The translations under genes were made by a program, and so were the position numbers. The notes beneath the pieces are model-generated. The model ran no database searches. It worked only from the letters and a program-made list of their open reading frames with translations, and had not been told where the DNA came from. Shown piece after piece: positions 1 to 7,283 of a DNA stretch of 48,807 bases. The DNA comes from Pseudideonella sakaiensis (lineage in GTDB: Bacteria > Pseudomonadota > Gammaproteobacteria > Burkholderiales > Burkholderiaceae_C): contig NZ_BBYR01000054.1 in assembly GCF_001293525.1 (NCBI RefSeq), positions 1-48,807 of the forward strand, written 5' to 3'. Positions within the stretch are counted from its first letter, which is position 1. Every line of letters begins with the position of its first letter.

Positions 1-380
1 TCGGGCGCGTCGGGCGCGTCGGGGGGCTCGGGCGTGTCGGGCGCATCGCCCGGGGCCGCGTCGGACGCCACCGGCGCTGGCGCGGTGGGATCGGCCGGGG
101 ATGCAGCGGCGTCGGCCTCGGTGGCCGGCACCGCGGGAGCGGTCAAGGCGTCCCCGGCCGCCGCGGGGTGCGCAGGCGGAGCCGACTCCCCGGCCGCATC
201 GGCAGGCGAGGCCGCGCCGGCCTCGGCCGCTGCCTCGGTCTCGGCGGGCGCCGCCTGCGCAGCGGCCGGCGCGACGGCGTCCGGCGCGTCGGGCCGGGCC
301 CCGTTCGCGGCGTCGTGGGAGGGCGAGGACACGGGGGCGTCGTCGGCGGGTGCAGGGGCTTCGGGAGAGACGTGGGACAC
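1..380 (-). CDS. Ala/Pro/Asp-rich protein, N-terminal part (runs off window)
   Basis: A minus-strand frame stays open from a GTG at 380 to the window edge. It encodes a low-complexity N-terminus of Ala, Pro, Asp and Glu, with segments such as VSHVSPEAPAPADDAPVSS and repeated PDAP units near the edge. Such acidic Ala/Pro linkers are common ahead of SPOR, TonB or LysM domains, but no domain is visible here, so no function is given. There is no convincing Shine-Dalgarno before the GTG, and the frame remains open further upstream, so the start is uncertain. Extreme GC content makes spurious open frames likely; the biased acidic composition is the main reason to believe it. Confidence 0.35.
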   Translation of the reverse strand, partial: MSHVSPEAPAPADDAPVSSPSHDAANGARPDAPDAVAPAAAQAAPAETEAAAEAGAASPADAAGESAPPAHPAAAGDALTAPAVPATEADAAASPADPTAPAPVASDAAPGDAPDTPEPPDAPDAP

Positions 381-706
381 GGTGGCTTCGGATCGGTCGA
401 CGACGGGAACGCGCGGCGGGCGCCGCAGCCGGCAGGCCGGTGGCAGGCCGCCGCGGCGGCGCCGACGGCGGGGCAAGCGCGGGTCCCGCGCACCGGCGGG
501 CACGCGCGACCGGGCGCATTGTCGCCTCAGCGGCAGTTCACGCAAGAACGCCGGCCCGCGGGGTCAGCGCGCACGGCCGGCCGCGCGCGGCGTGGCCGTA
601 GGACGCCGCGCACGTCCGCTCGCGCCGACGACCGACGGCCGCCGCGCGCGCTGCGCCGGAGCATGGTCGACGCAACCCGCCACCGCCTACCGCCACGGAG
701 CCGACC
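381..706. other. Gap without a supported gene
   Basis: All frames here translate to Arg/Ala/Gly-rich shadow products typical of GC-rich noncoding DNA. The only functional element seen is a GGAG ribosome-binding site at about 697-700, serving the small gene that starts at 707. No tRNA, terminator or repeat was recognised. Confidence 0.4.
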
Positions 707-865
707 ATGTCCCTCGTCACGATCATCCTCATCGTCCTGCTGCTGATGCTGGTCGGCGCGATTCCAGCGTGGCCGCACAGCCGCGGCTGGGGCTACGCAC
801 CGAGCGGCGGCCTGGGACTCGTGATCGTCGTGCTGCTGGTGCTGCTGCTGATGGGGGTCGTCTGA
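707..865 (+). CDS. DUF3309 family small membrane protein
   Basis: A 52-residue hydrophobic peptide, too short for many gene finders. Two membrane-spanning stretches (about residues 3-19, beginning SLVTIILIVLLLMLVGA, and 35-52, VIVVLLVLLLMGVV) flank a short loop with the PAWPHSRGWGYAPSGG segment that is characteristic of the DUF3309 family. These proteins are about 50 residues long in proteobacteria and have no known function; the topology implies an inner-membrane hairpin. The ATG follows GGAG at a normal distance. It stands alone, transcribed towards the iron-regulated gene, with a gap of about 100 bases. Confidence 0.8.
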   Translation: MSLVTIILIVLLLMLVGAIPAWPHSRGWGYAPSGGLGLVIVVLLVLLLMGVV

Positions 866-942
866 TGCTGCTGCTCGACGCCGCCTGAACCGCGCCGCGC
901 GCCGCCCGCACGGCGCGCAGGGGCTTTCCTGGGACTTTCAAT

Positions 943-957
943 TGAGAATTATTCGCA
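943..957 (+). promoter_or_regulatory. Fur box (7-1-7 inverted repeat)
   Basis: The sequence TGAGAAT-t-ATTCGCA is a 7-1-7 inverted repeat with six of seven positions paired. It closely matches the Fur consensus half-site arrangement (TGATAAT-n-ATTATCA). It is a conspicuous AT-rich patch in very GC-rich DNA and ends 13 bases before the ATG at 971. A TACGAT hexamer at 959-964 could be the -10 box, so Fur bound here would cover the core promoter and repress under iron-replete conditions. Confidence 0.75.
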
Positions 958-970
958 TTACGATACAGCC

Positions 971-1303
971 ATGCACTCCTCCGACAGCGCCCACGGCCCC
1001 GACCCCGACCCCTTCGGCCTGCACGGCCTCGACGTGCTGCTCGCCGGCACCGTCGCGATGATGACGGCCTGGGCCGAGCCCTGCACCCGCTGTGCCGAAC
1101 CGGCGCAGCGCGTGCTGCTGGCCCGGCGGCTCGTGTCCAACCTCTTTTTCCTGCAGCAGCACCCGGGCCTGGGCCCGGACGTGCGCGGCGTGCTGGCCGA
1201 GGCGCAGGTGCGCTGGCAGCGGCTGGCGCTGCAGGCCGCCGACACGGCGTCGGCTGCGCCGCCGGCCGACGCGCCGACGGCGAGCACGCTGCCGCTGCAC
1301 TGA
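971..1303 (+). CDS. Small CxxC protein, putative iron-regulated
   Basis: A 110-residue soluble protein with no export signal. Its core, about residues 19-90, carries LLAGTVAMMTAW, one CxxC pair (C38 and C41 in PCTRC) and a LARRLVSNLFFLQQHPGL segment; the last 20 residues are Ala/Thr/Pro-rich and probably disordered. I do not recognise a named family, although similar small proteins occur near iron-uptake genes in Burkholderiales. The Fur box directly upstream is the main clue to its role, which could be iron or metal handling through the cysteine pair. No clear Shine-Dalgarno is present, and the candidate -10 lies only six bases before the ATG, so a leaderless transcript is possible. An intrinsic terminator follows at 1396. 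Confidence 0.65.
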   Translation: MHSSDSAHGPDPDPFGLHGLDVLLAGTVAMMTAWAEPCTRCAEPAQRVLLARRLVSNLFFLQQHPGLGPDVRGVLAEAQVRWQRLALQAADTASAAPPADAPTASTLPLH

Positions 1304-1395
1304 CGTCCGCGCCGCGCCTGCACGGCATCCCCCGTGTCCGCTGGTCGGCGCCCGCCCCCCGGGGCGCCACCCGTTCCGTCCCCCGGAACGTGCTT

Positions 1396-1432
1396 CGACC
1401 GCCCGGCCTCGCGGCCGGGTGGTCGTCTTTTT
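1396..1432 (+). terminator. Intrinsic terminator after the iron-regulated gene
   Basis: A 12-bp stem (CGACCGCCCGGC at 1396-1407 pairing with GCCGGGTGGTCG at 1414-1425, one G-T wobble) and a 6-base loop are followed by TCTTTTT. Orientation and position fit the end of the transcript of the gene at 971-1303. Confidence 0.8.
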
Positions 1433-1551
1433 CGGGCTCGCCCGGCCGAGGGCTGCTCGGCCCGTCGGGAAGGGCGCCGAGGAGGCCGAGGAGGCGCTAC
1501 TGAGCTGCTGAAGCCCTGGGTGAAAGTGCCGGCCTTACATGCAGTGTCAGC

Positions 1552-1689
1552 ATGGTCAAGATTCCGTCGGCACTGAAATGGATGATGACGCGCCGTGCGC
1601 GTCACCGATACAGAGTCGTCTGCGGCAGCAGGTCGCCGGGTTCAGTTCCTGGACGGTCCTTGCCGCTACGGTGGGCAGCTCGTGCGTAA
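1552..1689 (+). pseudogene. Possible 5' remnant of an accessory gene
   Basis: A short frame beginning MVKIPSALKWMMTRRAR with codon use unlike the GC-rich core. The first residues look like a genuine N-terminus of a mobile-DNA accessory protein, but the frame then runs into Arg/Ser-rich sequence and stops after 45 residues. It lies at the left edge of the low-GC island beside the IS remnant. I cannot name a family, and the identification as a broken gene is tentative. Confidence 0.2.
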
Positions 1690-2530
1690 GCCTGGCAGTG
1701 CCGGCATTGCGACCACCGTGATCGTCAGCGCCGGTGGCGACTCTGGTGTATGGCACGTCCGTATCGCCACCCAGGTCTGCCGAGACAATGGCAACCAGGT
1801 GCGCAACGTCGCCTTGCGGGTTGTCTTCAGGTTGGACCAGCAGCGTGTTGACCCAGGTGAAGCGCGGCAGCTCACGAGGCTTTCGGGCCCCAACGACGAT
1901 GTGTGTGTGGGCGCACCCGGCGTCGATGACGCCGGCGAAGCAGCCGGGCCCATCGCTGAGCATGTTCGTGCCGGACAGCAAGGCCACTCGAGCCCAGTCT
2001 GCGATGGCCCGCGATGTGAAGCCGGACAGCGGCGCGAGCTTGGCGTACTGCGGGCGACCCTGCCCGTCGAGCTGCACCGCCGCCACGAACGGCACCTTGT
2101 TCGGCGAGCCGCGACCGGGCTTGCCCGGCCGCTCGCCGCCGAGGTACGCGTCGTCGAGGACCACGCTGCCCTCCAGCGGCAACTGGGCGTCGGCGGCCGC
2201 CATGACAGCCATGACCTTGTGATGCAGCAGCCACGCGGTGCGGTAGCTCACGCCCAGGTGGCGCTTGAGCGCCAGCGCCGACAGGCCCGTCTTGGCCTGG
2301 CTGAGCAGGAACATCGCCAGGAACCAGGTGCGCAACGGCAGCTTGGTGTTCTGCATCCCGGTGCCCGCCAGCAGCGACGTCTGATGACCGCACCCGCGGC
2401 ACTCCAGCACCACGCGCCGACCATGGCGCACCCGGTACGGCTGCCGCCCTTCGCAACGCCGGGGTGGCCGGTTGATCAGCGTGTTTGGCAAGCGACGCTC
2501 TTCGGTCAATACGTCGCCCACAATCCCCAC
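1556..2530 (-). pseudogene. IS1595-family (ISXO2-like) transposase, degenerate
   Basis: The centre of this frame is clearly an ISXO2-like transposase. It has the zinc-ribbon end CRGCGHQTSLLAGT, the helix LSQAKTGLSALALKRHLGVSY, the first catalytic Asp in VLDDAYLGGER, GSPNKVPFVAAV, the second Asp in LSDGPGCF and the RFTWVNTLL block. Homology then breaks. The expected NLKT sequence is in a shifted frame and the usual Tyr/Arg-rich C-terminus (HAF..YRFNRRF) is absent. At the other end the first zinc-ribbon CxxC and the normal N-terminus are replaced by unrelated residues. I see no terminal inverted repeats. The element has therefore lost both ends and is very unlikely to be active; the homologous part spans roughly 1826-2484. 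Confidence 0.75.
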
Positions 2531-2559
2531 TCATCGTTTACAGGAACGCACGCCGCGAA

Positions 2560-2824
2560 TCACTGCAGGCGAACGTTCGGGGTACGGACTAAGTTCGCCC
2601 TCCTGTACAGCTACAGGGACTTGCTGACCGACTGGGAGCGGCAGAACCTTCCTTCTCCGGTAGCCGCGCTGCGGGAATACTTCGAAGCCTTGGAGAGTCT
2701 CGGCTATATCGCACTCAAAGGCTCTCGGTACTACGTCGTTCGCAGGCAAAGCAGCCCGAAGTGTTGCTTCGGACAGCCGGACGCACGATGGCAAGATACT
2801 CGACAACGCAGCCGTGCCGGTTGA
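2560..2824 (+). pseudogene. Fragment of an unidentified accessory gene
   Basis: The plus-strand frame ending at the TGA of 2822-2824 encodes a natural-looking stretch around LLYSYRDLLTDWERQ and then LREYFEALESLGYIALKG followed by SRYYVV. Amphipathic helices followed by an aromatic beta-like strand resemble the end of a winged-helix domain, but no family is recognised. Upstream the frame runs into the IS remnant without a start codon, so this is probably the 3' part of a gene broken by transposition. Wobble bases include many A/T, matching the island rather than the core genome. Confidence 0.3.
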
Positions 2825-2858
2825 TGTTCGAGCATGAACCGCTGGTGACAGTCTTGCC

Positions 2859-3437
2859 CTATGGCGTCAGCATGATCTGGCCGCCACGAATCGCCGTCAC
2901 CAGCGCCTGGTGCATCGAGCCATCTGCGAGTACCAGCGCTTTGCGCCAGACCAGCTTGAACGTCTTGAGACCCGGTCCGAAGACGACGAAGCAGTCCTGG
3001 CCGTAGTGCTGCGCCGAACGATAGGCGACGCCCTCGAAGCCTTCCGCCAAGGCTCCTGCGGCGATCTCCTGCGTCACCGGGAATCGCAGCGACTGCAGCA
3101 CCGGCCACGACGACGCATGCTGTCGCAGATCGAGCAGGTTCACAGGACGGGTCGTCTGCAGGCAAAGGAGCTGGCGACTCGCCACGTTGCTGATCGACAG
3201 CGAGACAGCCTCGCGCCGCACGAGCGACTCGTAGACGGCTGTCTCGGGGCTCTCAGCGAAGTAGCCAGTAGCGGTCGTGGCAACGGCGAAGCGCCCTGAC
3301 ATGTCGCCGATCGGTGCCATCTTCAATGGACCGACCGTGACGGCGCCAGAACGAGCCTTGGTGCGCTGAACGCGGTAGACCGTCTGCGACGCCGGTAGGG
3401 TGACCGGCGGCAGGTACTGAAGGTCGTGGAGTTTCAT
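2859..3437 (-). CDS. RES domain toxin (NAD-degrading)
   Basis: A 192-residue RES protein, the toxin of RES-Xre toxin-antitoxin systems. Characterised members (MbcT, ParT, Res) remove cellular NAD+ by phosphorolysis or use it for ADP-ribosylation. The residues that name the family are present: Arg22 in YRVQR, Glu70 in SPETAVYESL and Ser141 in AYRSAQHYG. Also seen are the GRF segment (48-50) and the YFAESPET block typical of the NAD pocket. Length is normal for the family (150-230). It is the last gene of a three-gene operon, ten bases after the antitoxin stop. Codon use and GC are like the surrounding island, pointing to acquisition by transfer. It appears intact. Confidence 0.88.
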   Translation of the reverse strand: MKLHDLQYLPPVTLPASQTVYRVQRTKARSGAVTVGPLKMAPIGDMSGRFAVATTATGYFAESPETAVYESLVRREAVSLSISNVASRQLLCLQTTRPVNLLDLRQHASSWPVLQSLRFPVTQEIAAGALAEGFEGVAYRSAQHYGQDCFVVFGPGLKTFKLVWRKALVLADGSMHQALVTAIRGGQIMLTP

Positions 3438-3447
3438 CGAAGGGGGT

Positions 3448-3921
3448 TCAGTTCCCCTCGTGCTCTGCGATCTTGATCACCTTGTCCGCTTGACCTTGCT
3501 CGATGGCCTGGCGCGGAGTGATGCCGTTCAGGCCGCCGTGGGGCGACTCCAGGAACGACAGCAGCGCCCAGCCTTCGGTAGCGCCGAGCGCAGCTGACAT
3601 GCGAGGCAGCGCATCCCACATCGACGGCTCGAACTGCCAGCGCGGCATGCGGAACCCGCGCTTGGTCTGCGTCAGGCCGATGGCGCGGCCCTTGGCGATC
3701 CAGGCGTTGATGGTCACGCGCGTCGTCTGGACGAGCCGGGCAGCTTCGTCGGTGGAGATCATGTCGGCAGCACCCAGCCGCTCTTGTCGGGCGGCCAGGC
3801 TGTTGGCAAGCAAGGCACGAACCTCGGAAGCGGGCACGTAGTCGGCCTGCTGTCGGCTCGTTGGACGGGTTCTCGCAGTTGCACGGGAGGTGGTTGCGGG
3901 CGAGTGTTGGATGTCTTTCAT
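3448..3921 (-). CDS. Xre/MbcA/ParS-type antitoxin of the RES module
   Basis: A 157-residue antitoxin expected to bind and cap the RES toxin. The C-terminal part (about 100-157) has the MbcA/ParS/Xre toxin-binding pattern: ATEGWALLSFLESPHGGLNG, then TPRQAIEQGQ and a short helical tail ending IAEHEGN. In place of the usual Xre helix-turn-helix, residues 54-92 (STDEAARLVQTTRVTINAWI, then KGRAIGL) resemble an excisionase/MerR-like winged helix, so DNA binding and autoregulation may differ from classical RES-Xre pairs. The first 50 residues are polar and probably flexible. It precedes the toxin by ten bases, the usual antitoxin-first order, and follows the unknown gene at 3970-4359 by 48 bases. 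Confidence 0.85.
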   Translation of the reverse strand: MKDIQHSPATTSRATARTRPTSRQQADYVPASEVRALLANSLAARQERLGAADMISTDEAARLVQTTRVTINAWIAKGRAIGLTQTKRGFRMPRWQFEPSMWDALPRMSAALGATEGWALLSFLESPHGGLNGITPRQAIEQGQADKVIKIAEHEGN

Positions 3922-3969
3922 GTCCAGCCTTTCAAGGTCTGGTGGCCCCGCAAGGCCTGAGGTCGCGCC

Positions 3970-4359
3970 TTACGGCGCGTTGCGGCCGTTGACCTTCTGG
4001 GATACGAAGAAGGCCCTCACGCGCCGGACTGCACGAACCGGCGTCACTGGCAGAGGTTTGGCCGTGGCTGCGCGAGAACGCCGTGCCACCGCCTGAGCGG
4101 CGCAGACGACGTACTGCTGCCACTGGGCGTAGCTGGTCTCGATGGAGTCCACAACACGACCGCCCATCGCCTTGAAGGCGCCGATCATGGCGGCCGACAG
4201 CTTGTTCGGCACAAACACATAGCGCTCGCTGTCCCGCAAGAGGATGCGGTTGACGGAGCTGAAGTAGCTTTCGTAAGAGCAGAGCCCTTCGCGCCCCTCG
4301 GCCACTCCCGCGACCGAGAAGATGTTCGGCATCCCGCCGGCGTCTCTCCATACCAACAT
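3970..4359 (-). CDS. Hypothetical protein, first gene of the RES operon
   Basis: A 129-residue protein I cannot assign. The start is chosen at the ATG of 4359 because GAAGGAG lies seven bases upstream; in-frame starts further up lack such a site. It begins MLVWRDAGGMPNIFSV, has a compact acidic/aromatic core (SYESYFSSVNRILLRD, then SERYVFVPNKLSAAMIGAFK) and a basic C-terminal tail (residues about 90-129, rich in Arg, Lys, Val and Pro) that could bind nucleic acid. It is co-directional with the antitoxin and toxin, 48 bases ahead of the antitoxin, so it may be a third component or merely a passenger of the island. There is no signal peptide or membrane segment. Confidence 0.6.
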   Translation of the reverse strand: MLVWRDAGGMPNIFSVAGVAEGREGLCSYESYFSSVNRILLRDSERYVFVPNKLSAAMIGAFKAMGGRVVDSIETSYAQWQQYVVCAAQAVARRSRAATAKPLPVTPVRAVRRVRAFFVSQKVNGRNAP

Positions 4360-4542
4360 GGCATCTCCTTCGGGCATCAAGCCTTGGCGGCTTGGCCCCG
4401 CCGAACCGGACACTCTGTCTAGTTCGTTAAGTTGGATCATACCGCACGGACGGGGCCTACTCGTACCTCGACGCGGCCTGCGGCCGGGTCGCGCGGCGAG
4501 GAGGTCATCCACCCCGAGTGCGGGGATCCGATCGACGAGTCC

Positions 4543-4577
4543 GAGGCCGGGGAGGCCGGGGAGGCCGGGGAGGCCGA
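4543..4577. repeat. Tandem GAGGCCGGG repeat at island edge
   Basis: Three exact copies of the 9-mer GAGGCCGGG plus a partial fourth occupy the short gap between the island operon and the ttuC-like gene. A related run, GAGGCC spaced by GAG, occurs at 1476-1495 near the other edge of the low-GC region. The pair may be coincidental simple repeats or scars where the island entered. Confidence 0.6.
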
Positions 4578-4602
4578 CCGAGGGGCGCCGGCCGTTCGAC
4601 GT

Positions 4603-5673
4603 TCAGCCCGCGACGCGCTGCGCGAGGGCCTCGCCGAGCGAGGTGGTGGTTGCCTGGCCACCGAGGTCGGGCGTGTGCGGCCCCTCGCGCAGCACCTGCT
4701 CGATCGCACGCACGATCGCGTCGTGCGCCTCCCGCTCGCCGAGGAAGTCGAGCATCAGCGCGGCCGACCAGACCATCGCCACCGGGTTCGCGATGTTGCG
4801 CCCGTAGATGTCCGGCGCGGAGCCGTGCACCGGCTCGAACAGCGACGGGAAGCGCCGTTCCGGGTTCAGGTTCGCCGACGGCGCGAGGCCGATGGTGCCC
4901 GTGGTCGCCGGGCCGAGGTCCGACAGGATGTCGCCGAACAGGTTGCTGGCCACCACCACGTCGAAGCGGCCGGGCTGCATCACGAAGCGCGCCGACAGGA
5001 TGTCGATGTGCTGCTTGTCCACGGTGACCTCGGGGAAGTCGGCACCCACCGCGTCGGCACGGCCGTCCCACCACGGCATGCTGATCGCGATGCCATTGCT
5101 CTTGGTGGCCACCGTCAGGTGCCGGCGCGGCCGCGAGCGCGCGAGCTCGTAGGCGTAGCGCAGCACGCGGTCGGCACCGAAGCGGCTCATCACCGTCTCC
5201 TGGATCACGATCTCGCGCTCGGTGCCCGGGTACATCACGCCGCCGAGGTTGGTGTACTCACCCTCGGTGTTCTCGCGCACCACGACGTAGTCGATGTCGC
5301 CGGCCTTGCGCCCGGCCAGCGGGCAGGGCACGCCCTCGAACAGGCGCACCGGGCGCAGGTTGATGTACTGGTCGAACTCGCGCCGGAACTTCAGCAGCGA
5401 GCCCCACAGCGACACGTGGTCGGGCACCGTGGCCGGCCAGCCGACGGCGCCGAACAGGATCGCGTCCTGGCCCTGCAGCTGCGCCTTCCAGTCGTCGGGC
5501 ATCATCTGCCCGTGCTGCGCGTGGTAGTCGCAGCTGGCCCATGCGATGGGCGTCACGTCGAGCCTGAAGCCGAAGCGCCGCTGCGCCGCCTCGAGCGTGC
5601 GCAGGGCCTCGGGCATCACCTCCTTGCCGATGCCGTCGCCGGGGATCGCGGCGATGCGGTGGTGGCGGGACAT
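4603..5673 (-). CDS. Tartrate dehydrogenase/decarboxylase-like (TtuC family)
   Basis: A 356-residue member of the beta-decarboxylating hydroxyacid dehydrogenase superfamily (isopropylmalate/isocitrate/tartrate dehydrogenases). These are cytosolic NAD-linked enzymes using Mn2+ or Mg2+. Seen: GDGIGKEV (12-19), NLRPVRLFEGVPCPL (106-119), VRENTEGEY with catalytic Tyr140, ATKSN with Lys191, metal ligands Asp224, Asp248 and Asp252, and EPVHGSAPDIYG (280-291). The NLRPVRLF block and overall length fit tartrate/malate dehydrogenase (TtuC/YeaU) better than LeuB. The ATG at 5673 follows AGGAGAG. It is the last gene of the Bug-UxaA-ALDH-TtuC operon, so it may oxidise and decarboxylate tartrate or another 2-hydroxy-diacid; the exact substrate is not readable from the sequence. 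Confidence 0.85.
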   Translation of the reverse strand: MSRHHRIAAIPGDGIGKEVMPEALRTLEAAQRRFGFRLDVTPIAWASCDYHAQHGQMMPDDWKAQLQGQDAILFGAVGWPATVPDHVSLWGSLLKFRREFDQYINLRPVRLFEGVPCPLAGRKAGDIDYVVVRENTEGEYTNLGGVMYPGTEREIVIQETVMSRFGADRVLRYAYELARSRPRRHLTVATKSNGIAISMPWWDGRADAVGADFPEVTVDKQHIDILSARFVMQPGRFDVVVASNLFGDILSDLGPATTGTIGLAPSANLNPERRFPSLFEPVHGSAPDIYGRNIANPVAMVWSAALMLDFLGEREAHDAIVRAIEQVLREGPHTPDLGGQATTTSLGEALAQRVAG

Positions 5674-5713
5674 GCTTCTCTCCTGGGGTTCGGGGATGGG
5701 ACGCGGCGCCGGC

Positions 5714-7186
5714 TCAGCCGAGCCCGCCTTCGCAGACGTACTTGATCTGCAGGTAGTCGTCGAGGCCGTGCACCGAGCCCTCGCGGCCGTAGCCGGATTC
5801 CTTGACGCCGCCGAAGGGCGCCACGTCGGTGGAGATCGCGCCTTCGTTGACGCCGACGATGCCGCTCTCGAGCGCGGACGCGACGCGGTGCGCGCGCGCG
5901 ATGTCGCGGGTGTAGAAGTAGGCGGCCAGCCCGAAGGGCGTGTCGTTCGCCAGCGCCAGCACCTCGGCCTCGTCGCGGAAGCGGAACACCGGCGCCACCG
6001 GGCCGAAGGTCTCCTCGCAGGACAGCTGCATGCGCGGCGTCGCGCCGGCCAGCACGGTGGGCGCGTAGTAGTTGGGGCCGAGCGCCTCGAGGCGGCGGCC
6101 GCCGGTGACCACGCGCGCGCCCTGCGCCACCGCGTCCTCGACGTGGCGCGCGATCTTGTCCACCGCACGGGCATTGATCATCGGCCCGATCTGCGAATCG
6201 GCGGCCGACGCCGGCCCGACCTTCAGCGCGGCGACGCGCCCCGCCAGCTTGTCGACGAAGGCATCGTGCACGCCGTCCTGCACGTAGATGCGGTTCGGGC
6301 AGACGCAGGTCTGGCCGCCGTTGCGGAACTTGGACGCCATCAGCCCCTGCACCGCGGCGTCGAGGTCGGCATCGTCGAAGACGAGGAAAGGCGCGTTGCC
6401 GCCGAGCTCGAGCGACAGGCGCTTCAGCGTGTCGGCCGAGGCGCGCGCGAGGTGCTTGCCGACCGGCGTGCTGCCGGTGAAGCTGATCTTGCGCACGCGC
6501 GCGTCGGCGAGCCAGACGTCCACCACCGCAGCGGCCTGCGCGCGCGACGCGGTGACGAGGTTCAGCACCCCGTCCGGCACGCCGGCCTCCTGCGCCAGCC
6601 GGGCCAGCGCCAGCGAGGTCAGCGGCGTGTCCTCCGCCGGCTTGCCCACAACGGTGCAGCCGGCCGCGAGCGCCGGCGCGATCTTGCGCGCGATCATCGC
6701 GGCCGGGAAGTTCCACGGCGTGATCACCGCGACCACGCCGACCGGCTCGCGCAGCGCCAGAAGCCGCCGGCCGCCGACCGGCGCCGGGATGACCTCGCCG
6801 TTGGCACGCACCGCCTGCTCGGCGAACCACTCGACGTAGCTGGCCGCGTAGGCGATCTCGCCGCGGCCCTCGGCCAGCGGCTTGCCCTGCTCGCGGCTGA
6901 TCAGCCGCCCCAGGTCCTCCTGGTGCGCGAGGATGGCGGCGTGCCAGCGCTTGAGCACCTGGGCCCGTTCACGCGCCGGCTTCGCGCGCCAGGCCGGCAG
7001 CGCGCGCTGCGCCGCGTCGACGGCCGCCCGCGCATCCTCGGCCGAGGCGTCGGGCACCTCGCTGACGAGGCTGCCATCGGCCGGGTCGGTCACGGCGAAG
7101 CGGGCGCCGGCGGCGGCGCCGCACCAGCGGCCGTCGATCAGGTGGTCGGCGAGGATCAGGTCGCGGCGGGTCAGGTCGAGGCTCAC
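5714..7186 (-). CDS. NAD(P)-dependent aldehyde dehydrogenase (succinate/2-oxoglutarate semialdehyde type)
   Basis: A full-length 490-residue aldehyde dehydrogenase of the GabD subfamily. It oxidises an aldehyde to the acid using NAD(P)+. Catalytic features: PWNF with Asn159, ELGG with general-base Glu260, and GGQTC with nucleophile Cys294, followed by a second Cys296 (QTCVCPNR) that is usual in this subgroup. GSTPVGK (238-244) and EETFGPV (391-397) are also present. In aldarate pathways enzymes of this type convert 2-oxoglutarate semialdehyde to 2-oxoglutarate, which would fit a partner for the UxaA-like dehydratase 97 bases upstream. Succinate semialdehyde is the main alternative substrate. 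Confidence 0.87.
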   Translation of the reverse strand: MSLDLTRRDLILADHLIDGRWCGAAAGARFAVTDPADGSLVSEVPDASAEDARAAVDAAQRALPAWRAKPARERAQVLKRWHAAILAHQEDLGRLISREQGKPLAEGRGEIAYAASYVEWFAEQAVRANGEVIPAPVGGRRLLALREPVGVVAVITPWNFPAAMIARKIAPALAAGCTVVGKPAEDTPLTSLALARLAQEAGVPDGVLNLVTASRAQAAAVVDVWLADARVRKISFTGSTPVGKHLARASADTLKRLSLELGGNAPFLVFDDADLDAAVQGLMASKFRNGGQTCVCPNRIYVQDGVHDAFVDKLAGRVAALKVGPASAADSQIGPMINARAVDKIARHVEDAVAQGARVVTGGRRLEALGPNYYAPTVLAGATPRMQLSCEETFGPVAPVFRFRDEAEVLALANDTPFGLAAYFYTRDIARAHRVASALESGIVGVNEGAISTDVAPFGGVKESGYGREGSVHGLDDYLQIKYVCEGGLG

Positions 7187-7283
7187 GGTGTCGGGCAGGT
7201 CGGGGCGGGCCGCGGCGGCCGGCGGCGAGGCCGGCCGGGACGGGGCCCGCGGTCGTTGGATCGGTGGGCGGATGCGGGTGGGC

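Noticed and set aside
34-888. A plus-strand Ala/Gly/Ser-rich open frame at the left edge
   Set aside because: No domain, and it covers the DUF3309 gene in another frame and an acidic Ala/Pro frame on the other strand that looks more natural.
2531-2806. Minus-strand 91-codon frame opposite the accessory fragment
   Set aside because: The plus-strand reading has more natural residue patterns and codon use; the minus reading lacks any recognisable feature.
1476-4577. Attachment sites or target duplications flanking the island
   Set aside because: Only loosely similar GAGGCC simple repeats occur at the two edges; no identical direct repeat, tRNA gene or integrase was found.
4603-5673. 3-isopropylmalate dehydrogenase LeuB
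   Set aside because: The NLRPVRLF block and the sugar-acid operon context fit the tartrate/malate dehydrogenase branch, and no leuCD genes are nearby.
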